Assembly (NCBI GenBank): GCA_023420935.1
Contig: JAEZUR010000141.1
Span: forward strand, 1-32,907
DNA: 32,907 nucleotides
Direction of reading: 5' to 3'
Origin: Bacillota bacterium
GTDB lineage: Bacteria > Bacillota > Clostridia > Lachnospirales > Lachnospiraceae
Shown here: one piece after another, positions 8,461 through 16,149 of the stretch
How positions within the stretch are numbered: position 1 is the stretch's first letter
Layout: each line of letters begins with the position of its first letter
Made by a program: the position numbers and the translations under genes
Notes under the pieces: model-generated
Told to the model about the DNA's origin: nothing
The model's database searches: none
Seen by the model: the letters and a program-made list of their open reading frames with translations, nothing else

Positions 8461-9563
8461 TATTTAGACACCTCCACCATTTTGATAAACTCGTCAAATA
8501 GGAACTCAGAATCCTGTGGGCCTGCACATGCCTCAGGATGGAACTGAACAGTAAAGATATTCTTACCTAGGTAATGTAGACCTTCCACTGTACTGTCATT
8601 TACATTAATAAAACTTGTTTCAGCAACTTTTGGATCCAAACTTGCATCATCTACAACATATCCATGATTTTGTGAAGATATATAAACGCGGTTAGTGCTT
8701 AAATCCTTAACTGGATGATTGGCACCTCTATGTCCGTATTTCATTTTATGTGTTTTAGCACCATTGGCAAGCGCCATCAACTGATGTCCTAAGCAGATTG
8801 CAAAAATAGGAATGTTAGAATCGTATAATTTCTTAATCTCTTCAATAATACTTACACATTCTGCTGGATCTCCAGGTCCATTGGTAATCATAATACCGTC
8901 TGGATTACTTTTAATCATTTCCTCTGCTGCTGTTAAAGCCGGATATACCGTTACTTCACAACCTCTTTTTAATAGGCAGCGTACAATATTATTCTTAGAT
9001 CCGACATCTAACACTCCAATTTTTAGTCCATTCTCGTTACCAGCAGTAGTCCCAAGATCTCCTGGTTTGTAGAATTTCTTTTCTTTGCATGAAACTTTTT
9101 CTACTACACCTGTTACGGTATAAGCTTTAATTCGTTCAATTACTTTATCTAAATCATAATTTTCATCAGTTGTTATCATACCGTTCATGGTACCTTTTTC
9201 ACGTAAAATCTTAGTTAATGCTCTGGTATCCACTCCCGCGATTCCCGGTATGTCATTCTTTTCAAGGAAATTCTCGATGCTATCCTCGCTTCTAAAATTA
9301 CTTGGCTTTCTAGCAATCTCTCTAACAATATAACCATCAGGCCATGCCTTAAGAGATTCCATATCCTCATAACAAACTCCATAATTCCCAATTAATGGAT
9401 AGGTCATAACAACTGCCTGTCCTGCGTAACTTGGATCTGTTAACACCTCCAGATAACCTGTCATGGATGTGTTAAAAACAATTTCACTAATTACTTCCTT
9501 ATTAGAGCCAATATGAGTTCCTGTAAATATAGTTCCGTCTTCAAGTATTAGAAAAGCTTTCAT
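8460..9563 (-). CDS. carA: Carbamoyl-phosphate synthase small (glutaminase) subunit
   Basis: A 367-residue glutamine amidotransferase subunit that releases ammonia from glutamine and channels it to CarB. The N-terminal CarA domain begins LILEDGTIFTG and includes FNTSMTGYLEVLTDPSYAGQ. The class I glutaminase domain carries the nucleophile elbow FAICLGHQ and the QFHPE motif with the catalytic His-Glu. The start is set at MKAFLILEDG (9563) because this matches the N-terminus of the family. An upstream in-frame ATG at 9638 would add 25 residues (MLSQRHWP...) unlike CarA; that stretch belongs to the leader. AAAGGA lies about 14 bases and GGTG about 5 bases before the chosen start. Expression probably depends on the promoter at 9796-9824 and the leader between them. 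Confidence 0.96.
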   Translation of the reverse strand: MKAFLILEDGTIFTGTHIGSNKEVISEIVFNTSMTGYLEVLTDPSYAGQAVVMTYPLIGNYGVCYEDMESLKAWPDGYIVREIARKPSNFRSEDSIENFLEKNDIPGIAGVDTRALTKILREKGTMNGMITTDENYDLDKVIERIKAYTVTGVVEKVSCKEKKFYKPGDLGTTAGNENGLKIGVLDVGSKNNIVRCLLKRGCEVTVYPALTAAEEMIKSNPDGIMITNGPGDPAECVSIIEEIKKLYDSNIPIFAICLGHQLMALANGAKTHKMKYGHRGANHPVKDLSTNRVYISSQNHGYVVDDASLDPKVAETSFINVNDSTVEGLHYLGKNIFTVQFHPEACAGPQDSEFLFDEFIKMVEVSK

Positions 9564-9653
9564 AAATACACCATATTCCTTTCTTCGTTCTTGCTGGTTG
9601 ACATTACATTGCACTGGCCAATGCCTTTGCGATAACATAGGATAAATGTTTAT

Positions 9654-9685
9654 GCATAGTTATTATTGTCTGATAATTTCTATGC
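9654..9685 (-). promoter_or_regulatory. Perfect hairpin in the carA leader
   Basis: GCATAG and CTATGC enclose an AA/AA internal loop, then ATTAT and ATAAT, closed by a six-base loop: 11 base pairs in 32 bases. It lies between the attenuator-like hairpin and the carA start. Its 5' half (AGAAATT) is also complementary to AATTTCT just upstream in the RNA, so two mutually exclusive structures are possible. A regulatory role is inference. Confidence 0.5.
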
Positions 9686-9698
9686 TTTTATGTAATTC

Positions 9699-9758
9699 TC
9701 AGAAATTTGCATAAAAAAAGAAGAAAATACCCCTGAATTGTTCCGTATGGACGTACAT
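9699..9758 (-). CDS. Possible carAB leader peptide (19 aa)
   Basis: A short frame from ATG at 9758 to TGA at 9699 encodes MYVHTEQFRGIFFFFYANF. It begins 31 bases after the predicted transcription start and runs through the terminator-like hairpin (9713-9762) and its U-tract, which supplies the Phe codons. A ribosome here would block the hairpin. The layout recalls the E. coli pyrBI leader, where a U-rich segment makes polymerase pausing depend on UTP, and translation then decides termination. The ribosome site (GTGAAG immediately before the ATG) is poor, so translation is uncertain. A second mini-ORF, MKAIEL (9761-9781), precedes it. Confidence 0.25.
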   Translation of the reverse strand: MYVHTEQFRGIFFFFYANF

Positions 9759-9762
9759 CTTC
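9713..9762 (-). terminator. Attenuator-like terminator in the carAB leader
   Basis: On the minus strand GAAGA (9762-9758) pairs with TCTTC, and UAC-UCC pairs with GGG-GUA further in, giving about 11 pairs with a small internal loop. Seven Ts follow (9719-9713). The hairpin lies between the promoter (-10 at 9796-9801) and carA (9563), about 150 bases before the start codon. It is therefore a terminator inside the leader, not at the end of a gene; the previous gene (10003) has its own terminator. I could not find a PyrR-type binding loop. Confidence 0.5.
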
Positions 9763-9795
9763 ACAGTTCTATCGCTTTCATCCTAAATTGATAAG

Positions 9796-9824
9796 ATTCT
9801 ACCATAAAACGATTTGATTTACAA
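9796..9824 (-). promoter_or_regulatory. carAB promoter
   Basis: On the minus strand: -35 TTGTAA (9824-9819), 17-base spacer, -10 TAGAAT (9801-9796) preceded by TGG (extended -10). Predicted start at about 9789, giving a leader of about 225 bases before carA. Confidence 0.7.
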
Positions 9825-9920
9825 GAGGTTTTTTCAAATTTCATAAAAATTAATTATTATTCACAAATTATGTATATTTATAGCTTGTACAATAACAATT
9901 TTACCATATAGAGAATATAG

Positions 9921-9978
9921 AAAAGCGCAGGTGATTCTCCATGAAATGACGAAATCCATGGTCTTCTCACCTGCGTTT
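9921..9978 (-). terminator. Terminator of the SpoIID-like gene
   Basis: A nine-pair stem CGCAGGTGA/TCACCTGCG (9975-9967 with 9934-9926) with an inner CCATG/CATGG pairing, followed by CTTTTC on the minus strand. It lies just after the stop at 10003. Confidence 0.75.
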
Positions 9979-10002
9979 ATCAAGTTATGATTTATGAAAA
10001 AA

Positions 10003-11262
10003 CTATACTAATTCACCAATCCGGCTAACTCCCACATATATCTCCGATATCTTATACCAAGTAGGATAATCTACAATACCATTTGGTGGCAAGTTAAATA
10101 CACTCTGAAAAGTTTTCACTGCTGCTTGCGTTCTAGGGCCAAATTTGCCATCAACTACAAGTTTTGGTATCAGTGGATAATTGTTAGAAATTGTATTCAG
10201 CTGACTTTGCATCTGCCTTACACTTTCTCCAGATGAACCTAATGTCAAATTCACTCTCGGCCAAGATGATGGAACTCCTGAAACACTATTTGCTTGATTA
10301 ATATACATGGTATCTCCATAAAAGTAACGCAAAATTTCAATTGGAGAATATCCTTTATCTCCTAAATATTTGCTTCCCCATTGTGTCATCCAATTGGGAC
10401 ATTGTGTCTTATTACCATCACAGTACTGGGTCATAATCGGTTGTTTTACATTTGGTCTTGATAAGTAATTTGAAAAAATAGTGTCCACAATAACGGATAT
10501 ATTTTGAAAAATGTTATGTCCAGGAACCCATTTATGATCAAACGCAGTAGAACTTGTTATGGTAAAATTATTTCCCTTGTTACGATACCATTCTGTAAAT
10601 ACACGATTTAAAGTAAATGATTGAATTGCCAACACATTTGCTTGAATGGTGGCGTTAGGCCAAGTGGCGTAAATCTCACAGGAAGCTACATTTTTAATAT
10701 AATCTTTATATTTTACGTAATAATTCTTTGCGGATGTATCAGTTGGAGGTCCATCATGTACTATAATAAATTCCGGTATCACCACTTCTAATAATGCAAT
10801 CGCTCCACTTTCAGAGGCTCTTTTTATCTCATCTTCCGCTATTTTAGGTGGATAATCTCCATATAGTGTATGGGGTGGAATTACAAATAGCGCCTGCCCC
10901 TCATCTTCAACTGGTGTCATCTGTACTTCTTGAATCGCAGTTTGATTTGCGAATATTTCAGTTCCTGCAATTTCTACTGCTTCATAGCCAGGAGCTTGAA
11001 TTCTAAGAGTATATTGAGAGTACGGTTGCTCTGTAGAAGGTTCCATACTATACTCTATCGGTGGTGCTGCTAATTGTATCGGTTCTGTCTGTCCAATCTG
11101 GTTCGTTGTAATCTGTTCCAGTGTTTTATCTGGTTCCCCAGTGAACGAGATACTTATGGTAGCGTCCTGAATAGGCTTGGCACTTAAAGCCGAAACTAAA
11201 TTCACCTTAAGATTACCAAAGGATTGTGTGCTTAATTGTGTAGGATATACCGAACGTCTCAT
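10003..11262 (-). CDS. SpoIID-like domain protein with C-terminal peptidoglycan-binding domain
   Basis: 419 residues in three parts. Residues about 15-120 are a beta-rich segment (GNLKVNLVSALSAKPIQDATISI) like carboxypeptidase regulatory folds. Residues about 180-320 resemble the SpoIID/amidase-enhancer family: VKYKDYIKNVASCEIYATW, then ATIQANVLAIQSFTLNRV, then a Cys-containing YCDGNKTQCPNW segment. Residues about 335-410 are a peptidoglycan-binding domain (GSSGESVRQMQSQLNTI, VDGKFGPRTQAAVKTFQ). No signal peptide is visible. SpoIID proteins act on peptidoglycan during engulfment, so a role in spore wall or coat is plausible but not shown. A good ribosome site (GAGG, 7 bases) precedes the ATG. 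A sigma-K-like promoter lies at 11294-11322. Confidence 0.8.
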   Translation of the reverse strand: MRRSVYPTQLSTQSFGNLKVNLVSALSAKPIQDATISISFTGEPDKTLEQITTNQIGQTEPIQLAAPPIEYSMEPSTEQPYSQYTLRIQAPGYEAVEIAGTEIFANQTAIQEVQMTPVEDEGQALFVIPPHTLYGDYPPKIAEDEIKRASESGAIALLEVVIPEFIIVHDGPPTDTSAKNYYVKYKDYIKNVASCEIYATWPNATIQANVLAIQSFTLNRVFTEWYRNKGNNFTITSSTAFDHKWVPGHNIFQNISVIVDTIFSNYLSRPNVKQPIMTQYCDGNKTQCPNWMTQWGSKYLGDKGYSPIEILRYFYGDTMYINQANSVSGVPSSWPRVNLTLGSSGESVRQMQSQLNTISNNYPLIPKLVVDGKFGPRTQAAVKTFQSVFNLPPNGIVDYPTWYKISEIYVGVSRIGELV

Positions 11263-11293
11263 TATACAACCTCACAACAATTCGAATTACTAT

Positions 11294-11322
11294 TAGCATA
11301 TGTTACAAATTAAGAATAGGTT
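11294..11322 (-). promoter_or_regulatory. Candidate sigma-K-type promoter of the SpoIID-like gene
   Basis: On the minus strand: AACC (11322-11319), 16 bases, CATATGCTA (11302-11294). This matches the Bacillus/Clostridium sigma-K form (mACm, N16, CATAnnnTA) and would start transcription about 25 bases before the ATG. It is a short pattern and could be chance. Confidence 0.35.
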
Positions 11323-11343
11323 CTATTTTACTATAGTGATTAA

Positions 11344-11380
11344 GCATTAAAATGGGCTGTTGCTTTTTGCAACAGCCCAT
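11344..11380 (-). terminator. Terminator after the TM1266-like gene
   Basis: A 12-pair stem (11369-11380 with 11352-11363) with a five-base loop, followed on the minus strand by TTTTAATG. It closes the transcription unit that ends at 11393. Confidence 0.85.
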
Positions 11381-11392
11381 ACATTATTATTT

Positions 11393-11644
11393 CTAGAAAA
11401 CCATTCTTTGTATATTGACGCTACCCAATTCCTTTAATTCTCGTTCTAATTCATTGGCTGAATCATCTGCATTATCAATAAACTCTAATAATATCAACCC
11501 TTGTGTACTACAAGCATCCGCAGATGCAACATGAAGACCCAAACGAGTACTAATCTCACAACCATGCTTAGTTAATAATTCTTGTACTCTACTAACCTTA
11601 TCCACTCGTTCTTCTACCTTAATTCCCATAATAATTTTTGACAT
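11393..11644 (-). CDS. TM1266-type putative iron-only hydrogenase system regulator (ACT/NikR-C-like fold)
   Basis: 83 residues (MSKIIMGIKVEERVDKV...). The pattern of strand, helix containing VQELLTKHG, strand CEISTRLGLH, strand LILLEFID, helix NELERELKEL, strand VNIQRMVF is that of the small ferredoxin-fold family found beside [FeFe]-hydrogenase maturation genes in anaerobes and named after TM1266. No hydrogenase gene is in this window, so the name reflects family only. The start is set at 11644 because a strong GGAGGTAGGCAC precedes that ATG; an in-frame ATG at 11677 lacks one. It is the last gene of the minus-strand run from 14174 and is followed by a strong terminator. Confidence 0.65.
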   Translation of the reverse strand: MSKIIMGIKVEERVDKVSRVQELLTKHGCEISTRLGLHVASADACSTQGLILLEFIDNADDSANELERELKELGSVNIQRMVF

Positions 11645-11760
11645 GTGCCTACCTCCATATTGTATTTTCCCGTACATTTATATAAAATATCCCTCAAGTA
11701 ATTTTATCAAATATACACAAATATTTCAACAATTTTTACCACTTTTTATAACATTTGCCT

Positions 11761-12552
11761 TTATTTTTTTCTATATTGAAGTGGTTTAGAACGATTCTCC
11801 AACGTATCAAAATCATATCCTTCCTCTTTGATCATTTCAATAATCTGCGGTAACACCTGTGAGGTAAGTTCATTAATTTTAGAATCATGAAGAAGTATAA
11901 CAGGTTCATTATATTTTGTGAAATTCTTTTCAATATTATGTATGATAGAATAGGTTGTTGGATTTCCCATGGAATCTTCTCCACTTACATTCCAATCAAA
12001 ATACGTTAGTCCCATATTTTGGATATCTGATTTTACATCACCACAGATTCCTCCTAGATAACAATTATCACTTCCCCAAGGAAAACGATAAAGTGTTGGC
12101 TTTTCTCCCGTAACCTCATAGATCCGGTCATACGTTTTCTTGATATCTTCTAATAGTGCTTCGGATGAACAATAAATTTCATTCTTTTTATGGCAATAGG
12201 TATGAATTCCTATCTCATGTCCTTGCTCTTGCATTTGTTTTATGATTGCTTCTCTATCTTCTGTTATCTCGTTACCAATTAAAAAGAAGGTAGCTTTCAC
12301 ATTATTTTCTTTCAGAACTTCAAGAACTTTTGGGGTCACCCAAGATGGTCCATCATCAAATGTTAAGTAAACTACTTTTTTCTCTGTCTCAACCATAGCA
12401 GTTCTTGTTTCTATCAAGTTGTGGCTTATTATCAGTATACCTGCTACTAGACATATCATAAGGAAAATTCGAATCACAGAAGCAGCTATTTCTCTATCCC
12501 CTTGGTTAGTAAATTTCCTCATTTTAAAAATACTGCATAGATAATTTTTCAT
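11761..12552 (-). CDS. Membrane-anchored polysaccharide deacetylase (NodB domain)
   Basis: About 263 residues from the ATG at 12552. A TTG at 12615 would give 284 residues, but GGAAGG is well placed (8 bases) before 12552. One N-terminal membrane segment (IRIFLMICLVAGILIIS) should anchor the enzyme outside the cell. The NodB domain is complete: TFDDG (motif 1), HTYCH (metal His pair), RFPWGS (motif 3), FDWNVSGEDS (motif 4) and LLHDS (motif 5 with the catalytic His). Such enzymes remove N-acetyl groups from peptidoglycan or other cell-surface glycans using a metal ion. The gene follows the DUF1653 gene closely, probably on the same transcript. The substrate cannot be told from the sequence. 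Confidence 0.92.
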   Translation of the reverse strand: MKNYLCSIFKMRKFTNQGDREIAASVIRIFLMICLVAGILIISHNLIETRTAMVETEKKVVYLTFDDGPSWVTPKVLEVLKENNVKATFFLIGNEITEDREAIIKQMQEQGHEIGIHTYCHKKNEIYCSSEALLEDIKKTYDRIYEVTGEKPTLYRFPWGSDNCYLGGICGDVKSDIQNMGLTYFDWNVSGEDSMGNPTTYSIIHNIEKNFTKYNEPVILLHDSKINELTSQVLPQIIEMIKEEGYDFDTLENRSKPLQYRKK

Positions 12553-12620
12553 AGACATGGCCTTCCACTTTCCATTATCCTTCACTTTATCATATGCAGT
12601 GTTCTTGTTGTTCAAAACTT

Positions 12621-13202
12621 CTATCTTAATCGATTACTCTCAAAACGGATTCTTGCTTGTAAGTAATCTTTTAATATTTCAAAACGTTCTTCTAACGTAC
12701 CTTCCGAGACAGCTAAATCCATCGATATTAACATGCTATTTAATACTGTATCGGTGATGTGATTTTTCATTCCTAATAACACATTTAATTTATCTTTGCA
12801 AGTATAGGAATCTAAGAACAGAAGTAATTCACTTTCTACCCGTGAGGAATCTTGGCTTTTTTCATGAGTTGGCTCAACTATTTTACTAGGTGTGATACGC
12901 TTACTTACTGGCTCTTCTATTTCCTTCTCGCTGATGTTTTTATCTAAGATATTATTCCCATTCCGTTGAACCAATTCAAAGCGATACTTCTGCACAACAT
13001 CAGGATATTTCTCATGGTCCACTTCACTTGCAAACATGGATAAGGGTCTTACATATACTTGAAAATCACCATATAATGCTTGATAAACCACCATTTCTTC
13101 TCTTGTCTCCGAATGAATAGCTACTGCAATTATCTGATATAACTTATCTTTAAAATGTTTATAGAATTCTCCAGGCTTTGGCATTCTGTTTTGTTCTTGC
13201 AT
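12621..13202 (-). CDS. DUF1653 domain protein with C-terminal helical extension
   Basis: 193 residues. The N-terminal ~70 residues are a typical DUF1653 domain: PKPGEFYKHFKDKLYQII, then MVVYQALYGDFQVYVRPL and EVDHEKYPDVVQKYRFE. DUF1653 proteins are small and of unknown biochemical role. The remaining ~120 residues are a charged linker followed by a helical segment (LLLFLDSYTCKDKLNVLLGMKNHIT...) seen in many clostridial versions. AGGAG sits seven bases before the ATG. It lies 54 bases downstream of the AEC permease gene, with no terminator between, so co-transcription is likely. Confidence 0.85.
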   Translation of the reverse strand: MQEQNRMPKPGEFYKHFKDKLYQIIAVAIHSETREEMVVYQALYGDFQVYVRPLSMFASEVDHEKYPDVVQKYRFELVQRNGNNILDKNISEKEIEEPVSKRITPSKIVEPTHEKSQDSSRVESELLLFLDSYTCKDKLNVLLGMKNHITDTVLNSMLISMDLAVSEGTLEERFEILKDYLQARIRFESNRLR

Positions 13203-13256
13203 ATTTTACTCCTATCTGCGCTTACTTGTTTGGCTAATTCCTTGTGGGATAACAGG

Positions 13257-14174
13257 TTATAACGAGGCTAAAAACACCACAATTGGTATCGTTACTAAAG
13301 ATAATACTGTTGTGATTGCAAACAACTCAGAAGCATATTTATAATCTTTGTCGAAGCGAATGGCAAACATTACTCCAGTTGTTGCTGCAGGGCATGCTGC
13401 TTCCAATACAGAAGTTATAATTATTATATCGGATAAATGGAATAACTTAAATACCAAAATGGAAGCAACTGGTATTATGATTAATTTCAACAAACAAACC
13501 ACATACAATCTTATATTTTTTAGTGCAGCCAGTATATTGGTCTGGGATAGTGATACTCCAGCAATGAGCATTGCTAGTGGTGTATTCATGTTTCCCAACG
13601 ATACAAGCGGAGACATGATTATTTCTGGTAATCTGATTCTTCCAAAGAAACAGATTAGACCAATAAAAACTGCTATGATGGATGGAGAACGAAAAGCTTT
13701 GAATAATTCCTTAACATTATTCTCTTTTTTCATCATCATTACTCCATGAGTCCATATTAAGATATTGAATACTGACATATATGCTGTTAGATAAAATACT
13801 CCTTCATTTCCAAATAAGCTATAAACCAAAGGAATACCAAAAAATCCACAATTGGAATAGATTGAGCAAAATCGCTCGATTATGTAACGTTCATCCTCTC
13901 GTTTGGGTATGATAAGATATGCTATTAGTATTGAAATTGACATACCTATCACGGCTAATATGGCTGAATAAAATAATCCCCATACTAGTTTAATTTGAAA
14001 GTCTGCTTGAAATGAATTAAAGAGAATAATCGGGTTAATTACCATTAAAAGCAGATTTGATAATACTTTATTGGCGTGTGCATCAATTAATTTAATCCGA
14101 TAAAGAACAACTGCAATTAGCATAATTACAAGCATCATAGCAATCTGGTTGGAAGCTGTTATTGCAAATTTCAT
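13257..14174 (-). CDS. AEC family (auxin efflux carrier-type) permease
   Basis: 305 residues with about ten membrane helices arranged as two similar halves separated by a charged segment (MMMKKENNVKELFKAF). The opening (MMLVIMLIAVVLYRIKLIDAHANKVLSNLLLMVINPIILF) and the late AACPAATTGVMFAIRF motif are typical of AEC permeases. These export or take up small carboxylates or amino-acid-related compounds; the substrate is not predictable here. AAAGGT lies seven bases before the ATG. It is the first gene of a probable four-gene minus-strand unit. A small hairpin CCTCCC/GGGAGG lies about 35 bases before the start. Confidence 0.88.
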   Translation of the reverse strand: MKFAITASNQIAMMLVIMLIAVVLYRIKLIDAHANKVLSNLLLMVINPIILFNSFQADFQIKLVWGLFYSAILAVIGMSISILIAYLIIPKREDERYIIERFCSIYSNCGFFGIPLVYSLFGNEGVFYLTAYMSVFNILIWTHGVMMMKKENNVKELFKAFRSPSIIAVFIGLICFFGRIRLPEIIMSPLVSLGNMNTPLAMLIAGVSLSQTNILAALKNIRLYVVCLLKLIIIPVASILVFKLFHLSDIIIITSVLEAACPAATTGVMFAIRFDKDYKYASELFAITTVLSLVTIPIVVFLASL

Positions 14175-14237
14175 ATTATTACCTTTCTAGAATAATGAAT
14201 TGCCTCCCACTGGGAGGGTTAACTATTGTCATGAATA

Positions 14238-14277
14238 AAAAGGGGTTGGCGAATCTGTATACAGTTTCACCAACCCC
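14238..14277 (-). terminator. Terminator of the branched-chain aminotransferase gene
   Basis: A 12-pair stem GGGGTTGGTGAA/TTCGCCAACCCC (14277-14266 with 14253-14242, one G-U pair), with the palindrome CTGTATACAG in the loop, followed by TTTTT on the minus strand. Confidence 0.85.
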
Positions 14278-14340
14278 ATATTTTAGTTCTGCAAAATGAT
14301 AGAAATCACACCCCGCGAACTTTCTTCTGTCATGAATGAA

Positions 14341-15411
14341 TTATTTTACTTCAACTGTCCAATTATGGGCATCTTCTATTTTGCCTAATTGAATTCCTGT
14401 TATCGTATCATAAAGTTTCTGGCTGATTTCTCCAATTCCGCCATCCTTTACTTTCATGATATGTTCATCCCATCTTAATTGACCAACTGGAGAGATTACT
14501 GCCGCAGTTCCGGTTCCAAAAACCTCTTCCAAGGTACCATCTTGAAATGCTTCATATATTTCATCAATCGTAATTTTACGTTCATTCACTTGCAGACCCC
14601 ATTCTTTGCAAAGTTGAATTACTGAATCACGAGTTACACCTGGCAAAATACTTCCGTTTAACTGCGGTGTTACGATGGTGCCATTTATCTTAAAGAATAT
14701 GTTCATTGCTCCAACTTCTTCGATGTATTTTCTCTCAACGCCATCAAGCCATAATACCTGTGAGTAACCAGCTTCATGTGCTTTCACTTGTGATTTAAGA
14801 GATGCAACATAATTTCCGCCTGTCTTTGCTTCTCCAATACCACCCTTTACTGCACGAACATATTCATCTTCGATCCATATTTTAACTGGATTAAGTCCTT
14901 CTGGATAATAAGCTCCTACAGGTGATAGAATAATCATAAATTTATAAGTATCGGAAGGTCTTACACCTAGAAATGGATCTGTTGCAATAATAAATGGTCT
15001 AATATATAGTGATGTTCCCTCTTTTGTAGGAATCCAAGCTTCATCTGCTTTTACAATCGCTTTGATTGCATCTAAAAAGTCTTCCTCTGGAATCTCAGGG
15101 ATACAGATTCTTCTATTCGTATTGTTTGCTCTTTCAATGTTCTTCTGTGGACGGAATAATAATGTCTTGCCTTCCTCGGTTTTATATGCTTTTAAACCTT
15201 CGAACATTTCCTGTCCATAATGATAAACCATAGCGGATGGATCTAAGCTTAGTGGGCCATATGGAACGACTCTTGCATCATGCCAACCCTTTCCAGTCTC
15301 ATAATCCATAATAAACATATGGTCTGTAAAGATTGTACCAAATACCAGCGGATTATCAGCTTTCGGTAATTCCTTTGGGTTCGTCGTTTTTTCATATCTG
15401 ATGTTCAACAT
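14341..15411 (-). CDS. ilvE: Branched-chain amino acid aminotransferase (class IV PLP, BCAT type II)
   Basis: About 356 residues, the length of the longer BCAT group (the eukaryotic-like type II). It transfers amino groups between glutamate and the keto acids of leucine, isoleucine and valine. Family segments: VPYGPLSLDPSAMVYHYGQEMFEG, RPQKNIERAN, YIRPFIIATDPFLGV, GEAKTGGNYVASL with the PLP-binding lysine, QVLWLDGVERKYIEEVGAMNIFF, and GTGTAAVISPV for phosphate binding. ATG codons occur at 15420 and 15411. The AGGAAGG site is about nine bases before the second, and MLNIRYEK is the better N-terminus. A strong promoter at 15465-15493 and a terminator at 14238-14277 make it a single-gene unit. 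No T-box leader is visible. Confidence 0.95.
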   Translation of the reverse strand: MLNIRYEKTTNPKELPKADNPLVFGTIFTDHMFIMDYETGKGWHDARVVPYGPLSLDPSAMVYHYGQEMFEGLKAYKTEEGKTLLFRPQKNIERANNTNRRICIPEIPEEDFLDAIKAIVKADEAWIPTKEGTSLYIRPFIIATDPFLGVRPSDTYKFMIILSPVGAYYPEGLNPVKIWIEDEYVRAVKGGIGEAKTGGNYVASLKSQVKAHEAGYSQVLWLDGVERKYIEEVGAMNIFFKINGTIVTPQLNGSILPGVTRDSVIQLCKEWGLQVNERKITIDEIYEAFQDGTLEEVFGTGTAAVISPVGQLRWDEHIMKVKDGGIGEISQKLYDTITGIQLGKIEDAHNWTVEVK

Positions 15412-15464
15412 CTGTATCATCCTTCCTCTTACTGTTTTGGTGACTTTAGATCATCAATATTAAT

Positions 15465-15493
15465 ATAATAGACCTAGCTTATTTATTTTTCAA
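15465..15493 (-). promoter_or_regulatory. Promoter of the branched-chain aminotransferase gene
   Basis: On the minus strand: -35 TTGAAA (15493-15488), 17-base spacer, -10 TATTAT (15470-15465). The predicted leader is only about 45 bases, too short for a T-box. Confidence 0.65.
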
Positions 15494-15552
15494 GCGTTTT
15501 TTCCAATCTGTAGAAAAACATTGTCTTGCATACAATATCGAATTTATCTTTT

Positions 15553-16041
15553 TTACTTTTTCACATACTTACAGAAACGGTATTCTAAATCATAATAGGT
15601 TTGTTCTTCTGATTCCCCTGCCAGATGCCATTCTGGTTTCTCATCTAGATTCGGGAAGAACGTATCCGCTTCATAAGCATAATCAATCTTGGTGATATGA
15701 GCTACATTACAGTATTCTAGCATTTGACTATATATACTTGCACCACCTATCACATAAACATCTTCAGAGGGATAATTGTTAATTTCTTTCAGCGCATCCT
15801 CAATACTATGAACAACAATTGCATCTTTCACCTCATAATCTTGTTCCAATGCAATTACAATATTAGTTCTACCTTTTAGCGGCATTCCTCCTGGAAAGCT
15901 TTCTAATGTATTCTTGCCCATTACCACAACTTTCCCCATAGTCTCTTCTTTAAAAAAACGCATATCTGCTGGAATGCTTATTAACAATTTATTATCATGT
16001 CCGATACCCCAATTTTTATCAACAGCTACGATTAAATTCAT
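15553..16041 (-). CDS. folA: Dihydrofolate reductase
   Basis: 162 residues, the standard chromosomal size. Reduces dihydrofolate to tetrahydrofolate with NADPH, recycling the dihydrofolate made by thymidylate synthase. Visible motifs: VAVDKNWGIGHDNKLL at the N-terminus (Met20-loop region WGIG), PADMRFFK with the catalytic acid, VVMGKNTLESFP and VYVIGGASIY for NADPH binding, and THITKI-like AHITKIDYAYEADTFFP near the end. AAAGGAG stands six bases before the ATG. It lies 108 bases downstream of thyA on the same strand with no clear terminator between, so the pair is probably co-transcribed. Confidence 0.97.
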   Translation of the reverse strand: MNLIVAVDKNWGIGHDNKLLISIPADMRFFKEETMGKVVVMGKNTLESFPGGMPLKGRTNIVIALEQDYEVKDAIVVHSIEDALKEINNYPSEDVYVIGGASIYSQMLEYCNVAHITKIDYAYEADTFFPNLDEKPEWHLAGESEEQTYYDLEYRFCKYVKK

Positions 16042-16149
16042 CTTGACTCCTTTCTACGCGGTAAAACGTATCCCATCCTTTTGTTATATATAATAAATTA
16101 CTTGTTTATCCTGTATACACTACACTACTAATCTACAGATATCATAGCA

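Noticed and set aside
9564..9638. Extended N-terminus for CarA starting at the ATG at 9638
   Set aside because: The extra 25 residues do not resemble CarA, and the family N-terminus begins at the ATG at 9563; the stretch is better explained as leader RNA.
9564..9801. PyrR-binding loop in the carAB leader
   Set aside because: I looked for the conserved loop typical of PyrR sites and found no convincing match, so I do not assign PyrR control.
14204..14218. CCTCCC/GGGAGG hairpin upstream of the AEC permease gene as a terminator
   Set aside because: No T-run follows on either strand, and the nearby 12-pair hairpin at 14242-14277 already serves the upstream gene; it may be a leader hairpin.
15421..15552. 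T-box riboswitch upstream of the branched-chain aminotransferase gene
   Set aside because: The predicted start of transcription leaves only about 45 bases of leader, and no T-box sequence or terminator hairpin is present.
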